From Amoebophrya sp. A120 (lineage: Eukaryota; Sar; Dinophyceae; Syndiniales; Amoebophryaceae): DNA of 64,000 bases. Positions 12,001-23,218 of the stretch are shown one piece after another (within the stretch, counting starts at the first letter, position 1; every line of letters starts with the position of its first letter). A model generated the notes under the pieces. That model was not told the origin of the DNA, did not search any database, and saw only the letters and a program-made list of their open reading frames with translations. The position numbers and the translations under genes were made by a program. The stretch covers positions 744,001 through 808,000 of the forward strand of contig CAJINV010000020.1 of assembly GCA_905178155.1 (NCBI GenBank), written 5' to 3'.

Positions 12001-13962
12001 TTTCCAGATCACGCGCGAGGCCCGGCGACCACCAGACTACACCGGCCCTCTGGAGACGTGCGCGGAACTCCAGGCGCGCACGAAGGAAACCGACCAAAAG
12101 ATTGTCCGGTGCGCTAACCACATCCTGGTCGACTGCGAGGGGCATTGGGAACCGTATAAGACGCTTGCCGAGGTGGAAACTGCGTGCAACGACCCCGCCA
12201 GCGTCCCGCACATCGCCGGCAATTTCGCTTTGCAGTTCGTCGTGGAGCAGGAGGGTCTGAACGCCGGGAAAACGTGCGAACATTTGGCTAACGAGACCAA
12301 CTTTCTGCTGCCCGACACGTTTTTCTTCAACACGGAAGATGGTGCGGCCGCAACACGGCAGCTGATGCGGACCACGACGGGAGAGGACGAGGACAAAATG
12401 GTGCTGATCAACGAACAGATCCAGTGTGCGGACTTCATCACGACGACTCCTGCTGGTGGAGGCACCACCAGCACTACTACCAAAGCGCCAGAAGAAACGG
12501 AAGAAGAAACCACCGAGGAGGAAGGTGGCGTGCCCATGGTGGTGATCGTGGTGCTGATCGTGGGGCCGCTGGTACTTCTAGGTCTGGGCAGCTTGATCGC
12601 GCTGGTGGTGTGGAAGTTGGTGCCGCACGACTACAGCCTGCTGGAGGACGACGGCCTACTACTTCCGGAAAATATGGATCCGGAGCAGGGAGGAGCGGAC
12701 AAGGACAAAGATGGCGTAGCCAACAACTACGTGCACCCGGGCGAGCACATCATCCAGGTGCGCAAGTCGGCCGCCACACGGGAGCGGGAGGAGCAGGCGC
12801 AAATCGCCATGCTGCAGGCGGAGCCGAACAGTGCAAACCGGTACACGGAGCAGGCGTTGTTTAGTATCGCCGAGTCGGGGCAGCTGCCATATGGGTCCTC
12901 GTCCGCGGAACCGGTCACCAAGGACTCCTCCGGGGAGCCGCACGACGAGTTTTTTTCCAAACACGACCACGTAGGGGACCCGATCGACAGCCGGGCCACG
13001 GATAACACAACCATGTTCAACATATCACACAGAAAAAAACTGGCAGGTCATATTTGTAATGCAAAAATAAACTGACAAAACAATAACAATTTGTATTGCA
13101 TATCCTAAGTAGCATGCTATGAGGCCGCCCATGACAGATTTTGCTGTGTATTTATTTTTGCATTACAAATATGCCCTGCCAGCATTTTGCTGTGGGATAC
13201 AACATCCCCAAAGCCTACGTGCGGTCCGGGTCCCACAACCACGGCGGGGCTCCGAAGCTTCCCCACGAGCACCTGGACTACACCTCACCGGAGAGCGACG
13301 GCGGGGAACAAGATGGTAGTGCACCTTCGTCGGCACCGGTGTCGGGGGCGGTAGGGAGGAAGAAGAAGAAGAAGGTAGTCGGGGGTGGGGACACTACTAC
13401 GCCAGGGGCGGCCGGTGCTGGTACCAAGAAGAAAAAGAAGAAGGCCGCTGCATTTGGGGCAAATACAACGAACGCATCAGACGACGGCCCGACGGATGAC
13501 GCGGAAACGTCGAACCCTACCGGAGATGAGCACGACACGGCCTCCTCGCACAAACAAGAGGGTGGGAGAAAAAGCAAAAAACCGGGCGTGAAGAGGAAAA
13601 AACCGGCCGCGAAGGACGGCTCCCCCTCGGACACTGGTGCAGCACCCGCCAAGAAAAAGGCGGCGGGCTTGGGCGGTTTGAAGAAAAAGAGGAAGGCCGA
13701 GGGCGACGCGGTCGCAATAGTAGACACGACCGGGGCCGTCGTGGTGGGGAGGGAAGATAGTGAGGAGGATGTTGCTCTGGAGCAGCTCCTACCAATAGAC
13801 TCGGGAGATGAAGTATCGTCGGAGCAGTTGTCCGAGGACGGGTCCTCGTCCATAGATGAAGATACCGATAGGAGTGCAGGCCAAAGAACTAGCAGCTCCG
13901 ATCAAGGTGAGACAGATGAAGAGGACAGACCTTTCTTAAGAAAAAGGCCGTTAGCGCCGTAG
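2..13962 (+). CDS. Giant Cys-rich repeat surface protein, type I membrane, 5'-partial
   Basis: The frame is already open at the left edge, so the start lies upstream. About 3,900 residues remain. The protein is built from units of about 80 residues with a C-x-G-x-W-x-W core, a central Cys and a G-x-S-C...D-H-x-P-V-D-C end. Larger modules recur about every 3.35 kb: an EGF-like Cys cluster (about 640-790 and 4040-4180), a domain with FPLQ, a Ser run followed by FLQ (about 1485-1530 and 4830-4860), a basic stretch, then an Ala-rich stretch. A Thr/Glu stalk precedes one membrane helix (about 12536-12619); the tail is Lys-rich and acidic (13200-13962). Proposed exons: 2-7275, 7588-8388, 8705-9269, 9620-10084, 10475-13022, 13205-13962. 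All five introns are inverted-repeat elements. It was probably extracellular and perhaps adhesive, but no family was recognised. Several internal ORFs that begin inside introns are artefacts. Confidence 0.8.
2240..3466 (+). repeat. 246-bp coding tandem repeat, five copies
   Basis: Copies start at 2240, 2486, 2732, 2978 and 3224. By eye the second, third and fourth are identical over 246 bp. The first is diverged, and the fifth diverges after about 3360. Each copy encodes one 82-residue Cys-rich unit that starts D-C-V-G-V-S-T-W, and the length is a multiple of three, so copy-number change keeps the frame. Confidence 0.95.
7276..7582 (+). mobile_element. Introner, family 1 (307 bp)
   Basis: The ends are inverted: it starts TATGGATGTGTCAGGATCG and ends with the near reverse complement, finishing GACACATCCATA. 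The TSD TCCCG lies at 7271-7275 and 7583-7587. Removing the element and one TSD joins the frames as D-R-S-R-V-V-Q-M-C. Its length equals that of the copies at 27689 and 34420. Confidence 0.93.
8389..8699 (+). mobile_element. Introner with degraded TSD (311 bp)
   Basis: The ends share AGGATGAAAATTGTTCT in inverted orientation, preceded by TACG on the left and its counterpart TATC on the right. The flanking 5-mers GAGCG and AAGAA do not match, so the insertion may be old. Removing element plus right 5-mer still joins the frames, giving C-E-R-L-R-T-D. Confidence 0.75.
9270..9614 (+). mobile_element. Introner (345 bp)
   Basis: It starts TATCCCGCACAGAAGTA and ends TACTTTTCTGGAGGATA, an imperfect inverted pair. 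The flanks ACTGC (9265-9269) and AGTGC (9615-9619) differ at one base. The join restores the repeat-unit motif as H-K-H-C-A-K-M-F-I-W. Confidence 0.82.
10085..10474 (+). mobile_element. Introner-like intron, borders approximate
   Basis: The left end reads TATGACATTGAA and the right end TTCAATGTGACA, an inverted pair. No clean 5-bp duplication is visible. The reading frame and the Cys-repeat pattern place the intron between C-A-D-H and the next C-V-G-S-L-K-W. The interior shows no ORF of note. Confidence 0.6.
13023..13199 (+). mobile_element. Introner (177 bp)
   Basis: Inverted ends of about 55 bases begin TATCACACAG on the left and TATCCCACAG on the complementary right strand, and include CATATTTGTAATGCAAAAAT. 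The TSD CAACA is at 13018-13022 and 13200-13204. Exact removal joins M-F-N to I-P-K-A-Y in frame and links the membrane-helix exon to the charged tail. Confidence 0.93.
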
Positions 13963-15247
13963 TACTTTTCTTATCAGAAGCATACTGGAAGAACAGGAGT
14001 GGTCACTGTTTCTCTCATTGTGTCATAGGCCATGCTTTACTTACAGCACTGTGTGCGCAGCTCTTGAAATTGTTCTTGCCTTTAGATATTCAAGAAATAT
14101 ATGCCAGTACGAAATGGAAATCCCCAGAATCATGATAGCATTCAGTACCCCTAATTCGGAACAAGCATTTTGATTTGCCTATTAGACATTTTGATTTTTA
14201 CACTTTACACGTGTCCATTTTGATTTTACGCACAACATCAAGCTCTGTACTTTTTTTCAAAATCCAATGCATATACATTCTGCACAAAATCGAGATTATT
14301 TGTTACAAAGAGACAAAGAATATTTGAACTTAAAGTTTACCAGGTTACAGGCAACGCAGTTGTTTTATTTTTGATACTTGTTTACATCATTAGCGCGACT
14401 TTTTTTTTCCAATTTTTTTTTTTCATTCATTTATGCTTTAGAAATTTTCTCTTTTTATTTTTTTAGGATCATTCATTACGTAGTTCGACATGTGTTACAT
14501 CGTGGTCAATTTCCGTTCACATACGAAAAACGCGACCCAACGGGCGCGCCTATCCCATTAAAAATTAACATTAAGTAATTTCATTTCACAATTTACATAC
14601 AATTAGCGTGACGTTTTCAACATTTCAGTCAAAGTGAAACCCGCTCCCGAAAAAGTGTTTTGATAAAAAGCCCCCCCCGATGGAAAAACAAGGCCCAGAA
14701 AGTAACCCTAAGGAATTTCGTCTCATCTCTACTTCGAGCAAACGGGAGGTTAGTCTGTCTCACTCAGGACCAGCTCCAGCGCAGCAAGATGCAGCGCAGC
14801 AAGATGCAGCGCAGCTGTGCCGTTCTCCCGAATATTTTCTATTCCGAATATAACCACTTTGAACTATTGGCCAACGATCGCAGAGTTGAGTAGAGAGAAA
14901 CAGAAACAGAAAATTGAAAAAGAAAATACGAACTCAGTATTAAAGCGTTAAGGTAAGAAGCGCGCGAGGAGTGTGAACCTAGTACAAGAAGATTCCATAT
15001 GCGCAACAGCCGGTGCAGGTCTGTACCTGATCAAAAGGGCGGAAGAAGTCGCAAACCGCATAAGAGGGTCGAAAAGCATGAAAATTTGAACGCACGACCA
15101 TGAAGACTAAGTACATATGTGCAGTAAATGCCCGCCACGAGAAACTCAGAGCTTCGGTGGCTGTGTGGTGGTGAAATAGTAGTTATTCCATTTTTTTCCA
15201 AAAGCACAGCCACTAGTTACCAATCAAAATCATCGATCAACGTGATC
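13963..15247. other. Intergenic, AT-rich with poly-T runs
   Basis: I see no convincing coding sequence. Long T runs lie at 14400-14465. A short direct repeat of GCAGCAAGAT lies near 14780-14810. This is probably the 3' flank of the surface-protein gene plus the promoter or trans-splice region of the next gene. Confidence 0.6.
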
Positions 15248-15616
15248 ATGTCTACGTCAACATCGTATACTGAGGCGCAGCCTCAGGAGGCGTGTCAGAC
15301 CCATCGTCGTTTCATCTCAGCATCGGGTTGTTCATCAGCGTGGTTTGACAAAAACCCCTCCGCGGCGTCTAGTCACACATTTGCGCCTGGGACGGAACTA
15401 CACCAGCTTCCACCTCCTAACAAGGGCGACCTTGAGCTCGGCGCCCTTTGTTCGGCGTTGAGCAAGGTTCTTGCGCGGCAGCTGGAAGTGCGGGCGGAGT
15501 TGCTACACGCCCAGCAGAGGCTTGCGGAGGAATCCCAGCGGCTGGAAGCCGTCGCGAAACGGGAGCACGCACGGCTCGAGGCAGCGAAAGCAGTTTACTT
15601 GCGGCAAGGCGGCTGA
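15248..15616 (+). CDS. Small coiled-coil protein
   Basis: A single-exon ORF of 122 codons begins at the ATG at 15248. The same frame is open further upstream to 15128, but that part (Phe/Ser-rich) looks like leader. The N-terminal half is Ser/Thr-rich. The C-terminal half (about residues 60-118) is Leu/Ala/Glu/Arg-rich with heptad-like spacing, from L-E-L-G-A-L through A-R-L-E-A-A-K-A, and is probably one coiled coil. No family was recognised, and no catalytic or membrane segment is visible. It ends at TGA 15614-15616. It could also be the last exon of a longer gene. Confidence 0.5.
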   Translation: MSTSTSYTEAQPQEACQTHRRFISASGCSSAWFDKNPSAASSHTFAPGTELHQLPPPNKGDLELGALCSALSKVLARQLEVRAELLHAQQRLAEESQRLEAVAKREHARLEAAKAVYLRQGG

Positions 15617-16006
15617 CGCTGCGGTGGAAAGAGAGTCTGAGTTTAAATGTGGCAAGAGGAGTCTACCTGTATGTAATTTCAACAAAATGTTTCAACGCAA
15701 ATGCGGGGACCGCTAGCAACATGCGCTTGTATCTTCGCCTAGTCTACTAGCACCGATATGGCGAGATCGAGAATGACGCGCTTCGATATGTGGCACCTCG
15801 CAGCTCCCCACAAGATCAAATGTTTCCGGTTTTTTATGTCAAATCAACCATCGAGGGAGGTTGGTTCTTGGCTATTGATTTTGTTCCTTTTGGAAAAGTC
15901 GTGAAAGTGAACCAAGTAGGAAGACTCACAGTTTCTGTTTCGAGCTGGAGCCAATAGGTGTCATCTCACCTGCAGCGAGCTGCGTGCCACCAGTTACAAG
16001 GATACA
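15617..16006. other. Intergenic
   Basis: About 390 bp separate the small coiled-coil ORF from the proposed start of the Ser/Arg-rich gene. I see no ORF, repeat or element in it that I can support. Confidence 0.5.
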
Positions 16007-19000
16007 ATGCCGGTCGAAGAAGTAGACCACAAGGACACGGTTTGTTGTTGTTCGGCTGTAGTTCGCCTAGCAAATAATGCGTTTCGTCTGTTCGCGACAC
16101 CACCGGAATTTTCTCAGTTTGGAAAGTGCGTAGTATGTAGTTCATCAGAAGCAATTCGGCTGGAACTCGTGTTCGTGCGCGATCGTGTTGTTCAAGCTTA
16201 GTTGTGTTTTGTGGAAGGTCGGAGTTTTGCGGAGTCTTTTGTTCGACGTTAGTGAAAATGATTTCCGGACGAGGAGGTTTTGATCATTGAATACATATAG
16301 CGCCGCATTGACGATGAAGCCTCAGGTCGGCCGAGGACATCAGCATCACCACGTTATGGTGTGCTAGAAGAGCAACCAGAGCGACCTCTCAGAAACTGCC
16401 TCATCATGCCGGAGCTGTTGCTAAGTCGCCGGCCTCCGGAGGCAGCAGCTTTAGGTGCAGCTGCCGGCCCACTCAGCGGCCCGTTGCGCGTGCGCGGCGT
16501 GGTGGGTGCGGAGGCGATTGCAAACAAGGCGCGGGACCAGTTACAGCGATGAAAAACGCTTTCGCTTTCAAAATTTAAATTTTTTTGCAGCCCGTCTCTA
16601 GCATCCTGCCCAACTGACCGCATCTGCGTCATCCCGGTCAGCGACCCCACAAGCTGCTCCGGTTCCTCCAGCCTTGGAGTTGCTTTTTTTGCAAATGAAG
16701 TTTCTTGATGACGAATGGGAAGACGAAAGCACACAGCTAGCTTGTCGCGGTGATGGCTGGCGCAAGTTGCGTAGTGCTTGAGATGTTCCGTGAAGGATGT
16801 CTGAAGCAGGTAGACGCTAACCAGCGACACAAGCCTCCCAGCTTCGGCGCCCACCCTGGGCGCCATCCTATCCGCCACACCCTGCGAGGGAAGTCAATGG
16901 GGACGAGCCGCTATGGGAGATAGTTCCGCCTTGGAACAGCAAAGGTTAATGGTTGCCAATACTGATGGAAACAACGGGCGGTCTTCGAGTTGCCTCGAGC
17001 TGCCGCACTGTGTCCGCCCCACGTTGGGCGCTTGCAAGTTTCGTTCCAAAAAAAGGGAGAAGGGGCCGGGGTCCCTGTAAGAGCCTTGGAAAACATTGCG
17101 CGGCCAAACGCGTGGCCGTGGCGATGCTGGCGCGCGAGCCCACCAGGTACGAAGATAGACGCGACCGCGCGACGGCCCCCCAAACGGCTAAAGTGTTGGG
17201 CCAAGGTGGTTGGGCACGTAGCGGGCTTGTTTTCATTGGGCCCAGGCGCGGACACGTTGGGTCCGTAGCGATGACCATTTCGGAACCCCGGGAGCCCAGA
17301 TGATTCTGGCTCCAGGTGTTCTCTTTGCCCTTCATTATACCCCCCCCCTTGAAAGCGTTTTTTTGGAGGCCAAAAATCGCGAAAGCGTTTTTTACAGGAA
17401 CTAAAAAACGCTTTCACTTGATTTTTTTATAGCGCGTTAAGTCTTGCCAAAGCCCTTCCGAAGGGCAACACAAATGGCAACGCTTTTGGTCCTCCTGGTG
17501 ATAGTCAAAGTCCGACAATGTCGACTCAGGTCATCGCAACACAGGGAAAATTCCTCCTCACAACAAAGACAGCGAACATCGTCAGAAAGCGGCGCCTCGG
17601 TGCGTAAATGGTGACCGAATGGCCTCCAAAAACCGGCGGGCTCCTGCTAGTGTGTCTGCATGGGCTGGCGGATATCCAAGAAAAAACACGAACCCGCAGG
17701 AGGCATCTATGGCGTCGCAAACTTGTCGCCCAATAGCATGACAACCCAGCGCCCTTTCGTGACAAATTTCATGGAAGCCCTGCGCGGCAATTTGCGCACC
17801 GCGCAGGAGGTCTTGGACTGTAGAGAAGACCTGCTGCGGATAGGAGTTTGCGGGGCAACTTCACTGACGTTCCAGTGGGAGCACCGACCTCGCCTCCGGA
17901 TTTGGCCGACTACTTGCCGCGCCCCCCAGGGCGGTGCTCAGCATGCCGCTCACGGCGATGCGCAGCGCCGGGGCGCCCACCCCGGCAGCAAAGGACTATG
18001 CGGAAAAGCAGGCGCAATCGCGGTCGCATATTTGCGCCACCTATCACCGCGACAGGCTAAGTACATAACGAGAAGAAGAAACTGACGACATCAACACACT
18101 GAAGTGATTCAGGCAACAAAAAAAAGCTTCGCTGCTCACCTGCCCAATGCCTTCCACTTCAACGAGGCCACCAGCGGGGTCCTATCTGGGCCGACGCTTA
18201 AGGGGGGCAAAGAAAAATTTGATTTTTGAAAGCGAAAGCATTTTTCATCGTTGTACCAGTTCGGCGGGAGTCTGTGGCACAACCCCGTAGCCTTCGCCTG
18301 CCCAGGATATTACGCAGCAAGCGAGCGGTGGACAGCGCGTGGTCGCAGCTGTCAGGACGACCGCAGTCCCTCTTGTTGCGCGACCAGTACTAGACCGCGT
18401 TGTTCCCTACTGGAAGAAGGCTCGCCGAATAGATCCGGCGTTTCTACTCCGAGGAGGAGTGCTGGGAACAAGAATGGCCAAAGTGAAAACGCGGAAGAGG
18501 TGGAAGTCGTTGCTGGGGCGATTTCGGTCTGCTCTACTCCGCGAAACGAGCCACGTGACCGAGCAGCTACGGGCACGCCCGGGCGCGGCTCGACCTCTCG
18601 TTCAGGAGCTCAACAGGAGCCGAGGTGCAATACAACTTCTGGAGTGATGAAGAATGTGTGGAGCAAGGATATAGATCCAAGCGAGCTTCCACCAGCCGGC
18701 GTTGCAAGTCCCAGACATGTGAGTCCACGCAATAACCGAGCTAGTGTGCTGGCGGCTGCAGAATATCAAGCTGGAACCGTTGACCCTAATGTGGTTTCCT
18801 CGTCCTCCCTACGACAGGAAAAGACAACGAGCAACAACATCTGTGTGACGCCACGACAGAACAACATCTCGGAGCAGGACGGCCTCGGCAAGCGAGACCG
18901 ACCTGAACAAAAAGGTCCGGATGAGGAAGTCGGATGGGCGGCAAGATCTTCGAGCAGAACGTCACCGGTTTGTTCATCGTCCTCCTCCCGTTCCCGAGTC

Positions 19001-21543
19001 GAGCACGTGCTCTCCACCTCCAGGGACAAGATGAGTCTGCAGTTTCTACTGAAAAACAACTGTACGACGTCGAGCCCCTCGTCAAGAAGACGACCTGCAA
19101 ATGAAGATCTTCTGGTTCATCGGCCGCGGGACCGAACGTCCTCGGCGCGCTCCTTTGACGACGAAATATTCGTCCACGAGCATGATCTTACGGGAAGACA
19201 GTCGTTGTGTACTGGGACGACCACAAGAAGCCGGGCGCGCCGCTTTGTCGGAATTGGAGCTGCAAATCCTTCGACGAAAGGGTCCACCTCCCGACGTCAG
19301 CAACACCTCGCCGTTCCAACAGCCACGCGCTCTCCCCCCGCGCAGCATCTTCTGCGAACGCAGCACTTCGACGCGGCAGCGCGCGACGGCGAGACGTCGC
19401 AGCTCCCGGGCTACAAGCCGGCGCGGCCGCGGTCCGTGCCCCACTTGGGGCACTGTCCGTTGCAGGATGAGTCCCTTACCTGGCAAGAACATCAGCGGTC
19501 CGCGGAGCCTCCGCACGAGAATACGGAGGATCCACTAGAGGAGGGGATGGTGCGCCGCGAGCGTATTTTTCCCGCGGACGCCAACCCGCATTGTCGCCTC
19601 CGAGACCGCTCGGCCAACCACGTCATGCTCACAGAGCTGCAACAGTACATGGCAGCGAGGGATGGTGCTGAACTTGGAGTGGGCGATACGAACGTGTTGG
19701 GTGCCAATAATCCGAGCACCTTAGTTCTGGAAGACCGCTCGCCCGGAAAAGCGAGTAGTCGGACTTCTTCGCGCGCAACCTATGTGGGTGCGCTGCACGA
19801 AGAACACGCAAAGGCCGGTGCTCTCCGTCGAGTCGAGAAGCAAGGTAAAAAGTTGGGCGTCATCAATGCAATGCGAACAGCTCCTGCTGCTGAACTGGAG
19901 CTGGACGAATTTGCAACACCTCCTTCTGTGTGGCTCTCTTGATGGCACAAATTCGTCATGACCACAGACCACTGAATCAATAGGACGAAGCTACTTCTCC
20001 TTCAAGTTTGGAATTGGATAAAGTTCAAGTTTTTGCACGCATGTTTGCTTTATCACTATCAGGTTCTAGCGCTGGCATACTCGAGGTTGGACAGCAGGAT
20101 TCTGTCGAGAATGGAATTACGACCACGGGTGAGAGCGACGATGCGGATGCGAAGTCCGAAAAGCCAAAAGCCAGAAATTGGGTGCCTCCCGGTACTCCAT
20201 TTTTTTGAGATAGGTGTACGTGTTGTAGCATAAACCTAAGGGAGTGTTCGTGTATACAACCCGGAGGTCGTCGACTTGTGAAGGTCATCATGTTGTCTTG
20301 CGCTTCTGTGCCGATAATTTTCGAGTCTCGCTTTACCCTTTGTCACAGGCAAGCGAATTTCTTCCTTCGCGAAGCATTTGAGGGCACGCACAGCACTGGA
20401 GCTGAAGGAAAGCAAACAGTTGATGCCGATTTCGGAACATCAGCACACCAAACTCCAGCCCGCGGCCTCGTCTGCTCGGCGATCCCCAACTACTAGGTCC
20501 CCTGTCACCGCCTCTGTGCTGCGAAAACCAATTCTCGCGTCTTCCCCGCTGCGTTCGAGCGGAAGAAGTAGAGTAAGCGAAGAGCACCAGCTTTTGGACG
20601 TGGTTCTCGAATCGGCTCCCGCGAGGCAGCCGTCCAGCTATGGAACCCTCCTGGACTTACCCCAGCGGCACTCGCACAGGTAAGTATCTACTCGGCGTAA
20701 GGTAGACCAACAGCGAAACTATCTCTCTGTGTCTCTCTCTCAAAGTCATTTTGTACAAGCACTTTGCTCATTCGTAGTTTGTGCAAGTACTCGTGCCCTG
20801 CGTGAATAGTGCGGTGAACAATGAGGAGCATCTTGTTCTTTCGAAGCACTAGCACGAGCAAATTCGAGTCATTTTAGCTGCGGTCTCAATCAGACGTTTT
20901 TTCGCATTACAACAGTTCCGTGCAGCTGAACGCCAGCCGCGACTTGACTCAGAATGAAAGTTCTGGCCGCTCGCCCGCTTCCTCAGCTCGCGCGTCCTCC
21001 GCAGCAAATGCGAATGAAAAGAATTCGGTCCTTTCCGCAGGAAACATGAAGAAAACGAACACTACAATTACGGGCCATCGGGGCGGCACTGGTAGTGTGA
21101 CCACAAGCAGCACCAGCCGTCATAAAGCAGCAAGCTCCTCGTACATCCTTAACAGCTTGGCGGAAATGCGCGCGGCCAAAGCCTCGTCGCGATTAACGCG
21201 GAACAGCGCTGCGGCGGCCGTGTCTACTTCTGGGGATACTCTGCAACCTCCTTCAGCGAGGGGTGCACGACCCACCGCTGCATCCGAGACTAAGAGGAGC
21301 GTAACATCATCATCAGCCCGTGCCGTAGCAGCGGAAGAAGTGGCGGTCAGCACGAACATTAGAGCCTCGCCCACCTCCATCTCGCAAGCTTTGCGCACCC
21401 CCACGTCCACCTCCTCTGCGCAGGTGCTGAGTAATCTCTGGCGGTGTCCCTCGGTTGGTCAGCAGAGCGGGGGAGTGCGACGGGTGCCGTCGGCTAGAAC
21501 CCCCAGGACAGTCGAGCGCGGCCCATCGACACGAAACACGTAA
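16007..21543 (+). CDS. Ser/Arg-rich low-complexity protein, function unknown
   Basis: Proposed exons: 16007-16039, 16301-16541, 18261-19929, 20070-20191, 20349-20679, 20916-21543, about 1,000 residues. The join 16541/18261 skips a 1.7-kb inverted-repeat element and its duplicated CCAGT, reading A-R-D-Q-F-G-G-S-L-W. The intron at 20680 has a textbook GTAAGT donor and an AACAG acceptor in matching phase; 20192-20348 begins GTAC. The first exon (M-P-V-E-E-V-D-H-K-D-T) and the 19930-20069 intron are less certain. The protein is rich in Ser, Arg, Thr and Ala with no recognised domain or membrane segment, so it is probably largely disordered. The region could hold two genes, but the matching exon phases favour one. 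Confidence 0.6.
16542..18255 (+). mobile_element. Large TIR element in a gene (1714 bp), 'giant introner'
   Basis: It starts TACAGCGATGAAAAACGCTT, and the right end is the inverted copy with few mismatches over about 46 bases, finishing TTTTTCATCGTTGTA. The TSD CCAGT is at 16537-16541 and 18256-18260. No transposase is recognisable. Further CGCTTTC-type motifs lie inside at about 17355-17420. Removal plus one TSD restores the host frame. Confidence 0.88.
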
Positions 21544-21799
21544 GACGATTAAAAAGCTGAATGGGCAGCTCCACCTGCTTTGAGTTTACTGCTTCTTGCA
21601 TCAGTGCTGTGCGGAAATTAAAACAGTCTCATGCAATAAACTACAAGAAAAAAAAAACAGCCCGCGTCGAGTGAACTCGGCACTCGCATCCGCCAAAGCT
21701 AGTTTCAGTGCCAGTTAAGTGGTGGAAAGGCTCACGAACACGACCTGCTGACAGCCGGAGTCGGAAGTGCAAGGAGCTCTCCACGACTTTCATTCGTGA
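21544..21799. other. Intergenic
   Basis: This is a short spacer with an A run at about 21650. Nothing else can be supported; it may hold the first exon of the next unresolved gene. Confidence 0.4.
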
Positions 21800-22399
21800 A
21801 AATTGCCGAGCGACAGCGAGGACGATGAAGCGCGCCGGCCGGCCTTATTGCCAGTTGAATATCAGACGACTATATATCATCCAAAGAAATCATACCTTCA
21901 ACAGCGCACCATCGTGACCGAAGATGTGTTGACCTACTTTGAGAATACTGTACTTTTACCGAATATTTTTTCTTGTTGGACTTCCGGCACCAGCGAAGAC
22001 CTTCTATGGTACTATCACTACGCGCCAGATCTTCCGACACCAAAATGCACCGAGCGCTTACAAATACAACGGTTGTCACAATCATGAACCACAACTACCA
22101 GCATACTACAACTTGAATACTTTGTTCTCCTTCGCAGATGTCGACACGCCATTCTCATAATGCTTTTTTTGACGCCAGCACTCGTCGACCTTCCTCTCCT
22201 CGACCACAGAAGTGAAATTTTGATTTTGTCTACGTTGAACTTTTCGCAAAGAGAGTTGTTTTTGGCACTCGGGAAAGGGCGGCCACGCATGAAAAAAAAA
22301 TGAACACTTAGCGACTAGTATGAGATTGTGCAGTTGCTGCAGCTCGACCTCATGGAAGCGCAAGATGAAGATCGCAGCAAGCAGCGAGCCATCAAATAA
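21800..22399 (+). CDS. Unresolved small multi-exon gene
   Basis: Several short stretches look coding, but I could not join them securely. An acidic start reads P-S-D-S-E-D-D-E-A-R-R (from about 21806). A middle piece is L-P-L-L-D-H-R-S-E-I-L-I-L (about 22185-22230), continuing to G-K-G-R-P-R-M. A last exon after the acceptor at 22318 reads Y-E-I-V-Q-L-L-Q-L-D-L-M-E-A-Q and ends at TAA 22397-22399. The acceptor CTTCGCAG at 22137 is plausible. The final Y-E-I-V-Q-L-L faintly resembles the Y-E-V-x-Q-L-L of the RNA polymerase III subunit RPC9, but its position in the protein is wrong for that family, so I do not assign it. Confidence 0.35.
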
Positions 22400-23218
22400 A
22401 CACAACTCTACCTGCCGATGGGTTTGCCCTCGAAGAAGCAACCTGAGCGTTAAACCCTCTCTATCAGTAGCAAGCCACGTAAGACGCAATCTTAGTGCAC
22501 GGAGTGAGGATCTCTGCTGCAAGACAGGGACGTCGCCTTTTGGAGCCTCACTTCGGCGACGCCTTGCGTCTTGTGCTTTCCCAAGAGTTCTTCTTACTTT
22601 TGGTTTTGGGGATGCGATCCTGTTCAACAGATGTATAGCGACATGGATACCCGTCAGCGTCACTGATTCCGACCACTCAGAAGTTGAACTACGTCTACGT
22701 TAGCGCAGCGATAGGGCGTAAAGGCTAAAAATACCGATCCATTGGCTTATTTCCTGAAATTTTTGACGGGATATACCATTTCGCAGTTGTTCCAACGTTC
22801 GGAAGCGAGGGTAGAAGTAGCGGAGAAATAACTTTAAACGCGAAGGAGCAGGTCTGGCTTTCTTGCTAAAATGGAATACAAAGAATCGTCCGTGTCGTTG
22901 CCTCCTCGGGATCGGGATTCTCATCGTTTAACAAAGTCAACAAAGTAGATTTCGACATCATCTTCAAGTTTTTCTCACCTTGGCAGTGCCCTCCTTGTCC
23001 TTCAGGTTTAGCCTATCGGCCCAACACTGCTAATGCATGAGTTCATTCGCTAGCGCTCGGGATAACAAACGTCGCAGTCTTTTTCTAGGTGATCGAGATC
23101 GTGGAACAAGATTCAAATCCTCGACATCGACGACGAGCAAATTTGTCAGCATCAGCACACCAAAGTAAGTATACTCGAAGAAGAAACGAGTCTCGCGCAA
23201 ATAGTCGTCCACATTACC
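22400..23218. other. Intergenic or unresolved
   Basis: Open frames exist on both strands here (for example - strand 22106-22663), but none shows convincing composition or a family match. A pyrimidine-rich stretch ending TTGGCAG at about 22987 could be a splice or trans-splice acceptor for the downstream zinc-knuckle gene. Confidence 0.35.

Noticed and set aside
12037-12537. 166-codon - strand frame
   Set aside because: Antisense shadow of the surface-protein exon; the + strand Cys pattern is unambiguous.
16911-17417. 168-codon - strand frame and several + strand frames inside the 1.7-kb element
   Set aside because: No transposase motif or domain; the frames follow from local GC-rich composition within the element.
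21800-22399. RNA polymerase subunit RPC9 or RPB4
   Set aside because: Only a short Y-E-I-V-Q-L-L similarity at the wrong end of the protein; insufficient to name it.
22106-22663. 185-codon frame on the - strand
   Set aside because: It overlaps better coding candidates on the + strand, has no domain, and would be the only - strand gene in the window.
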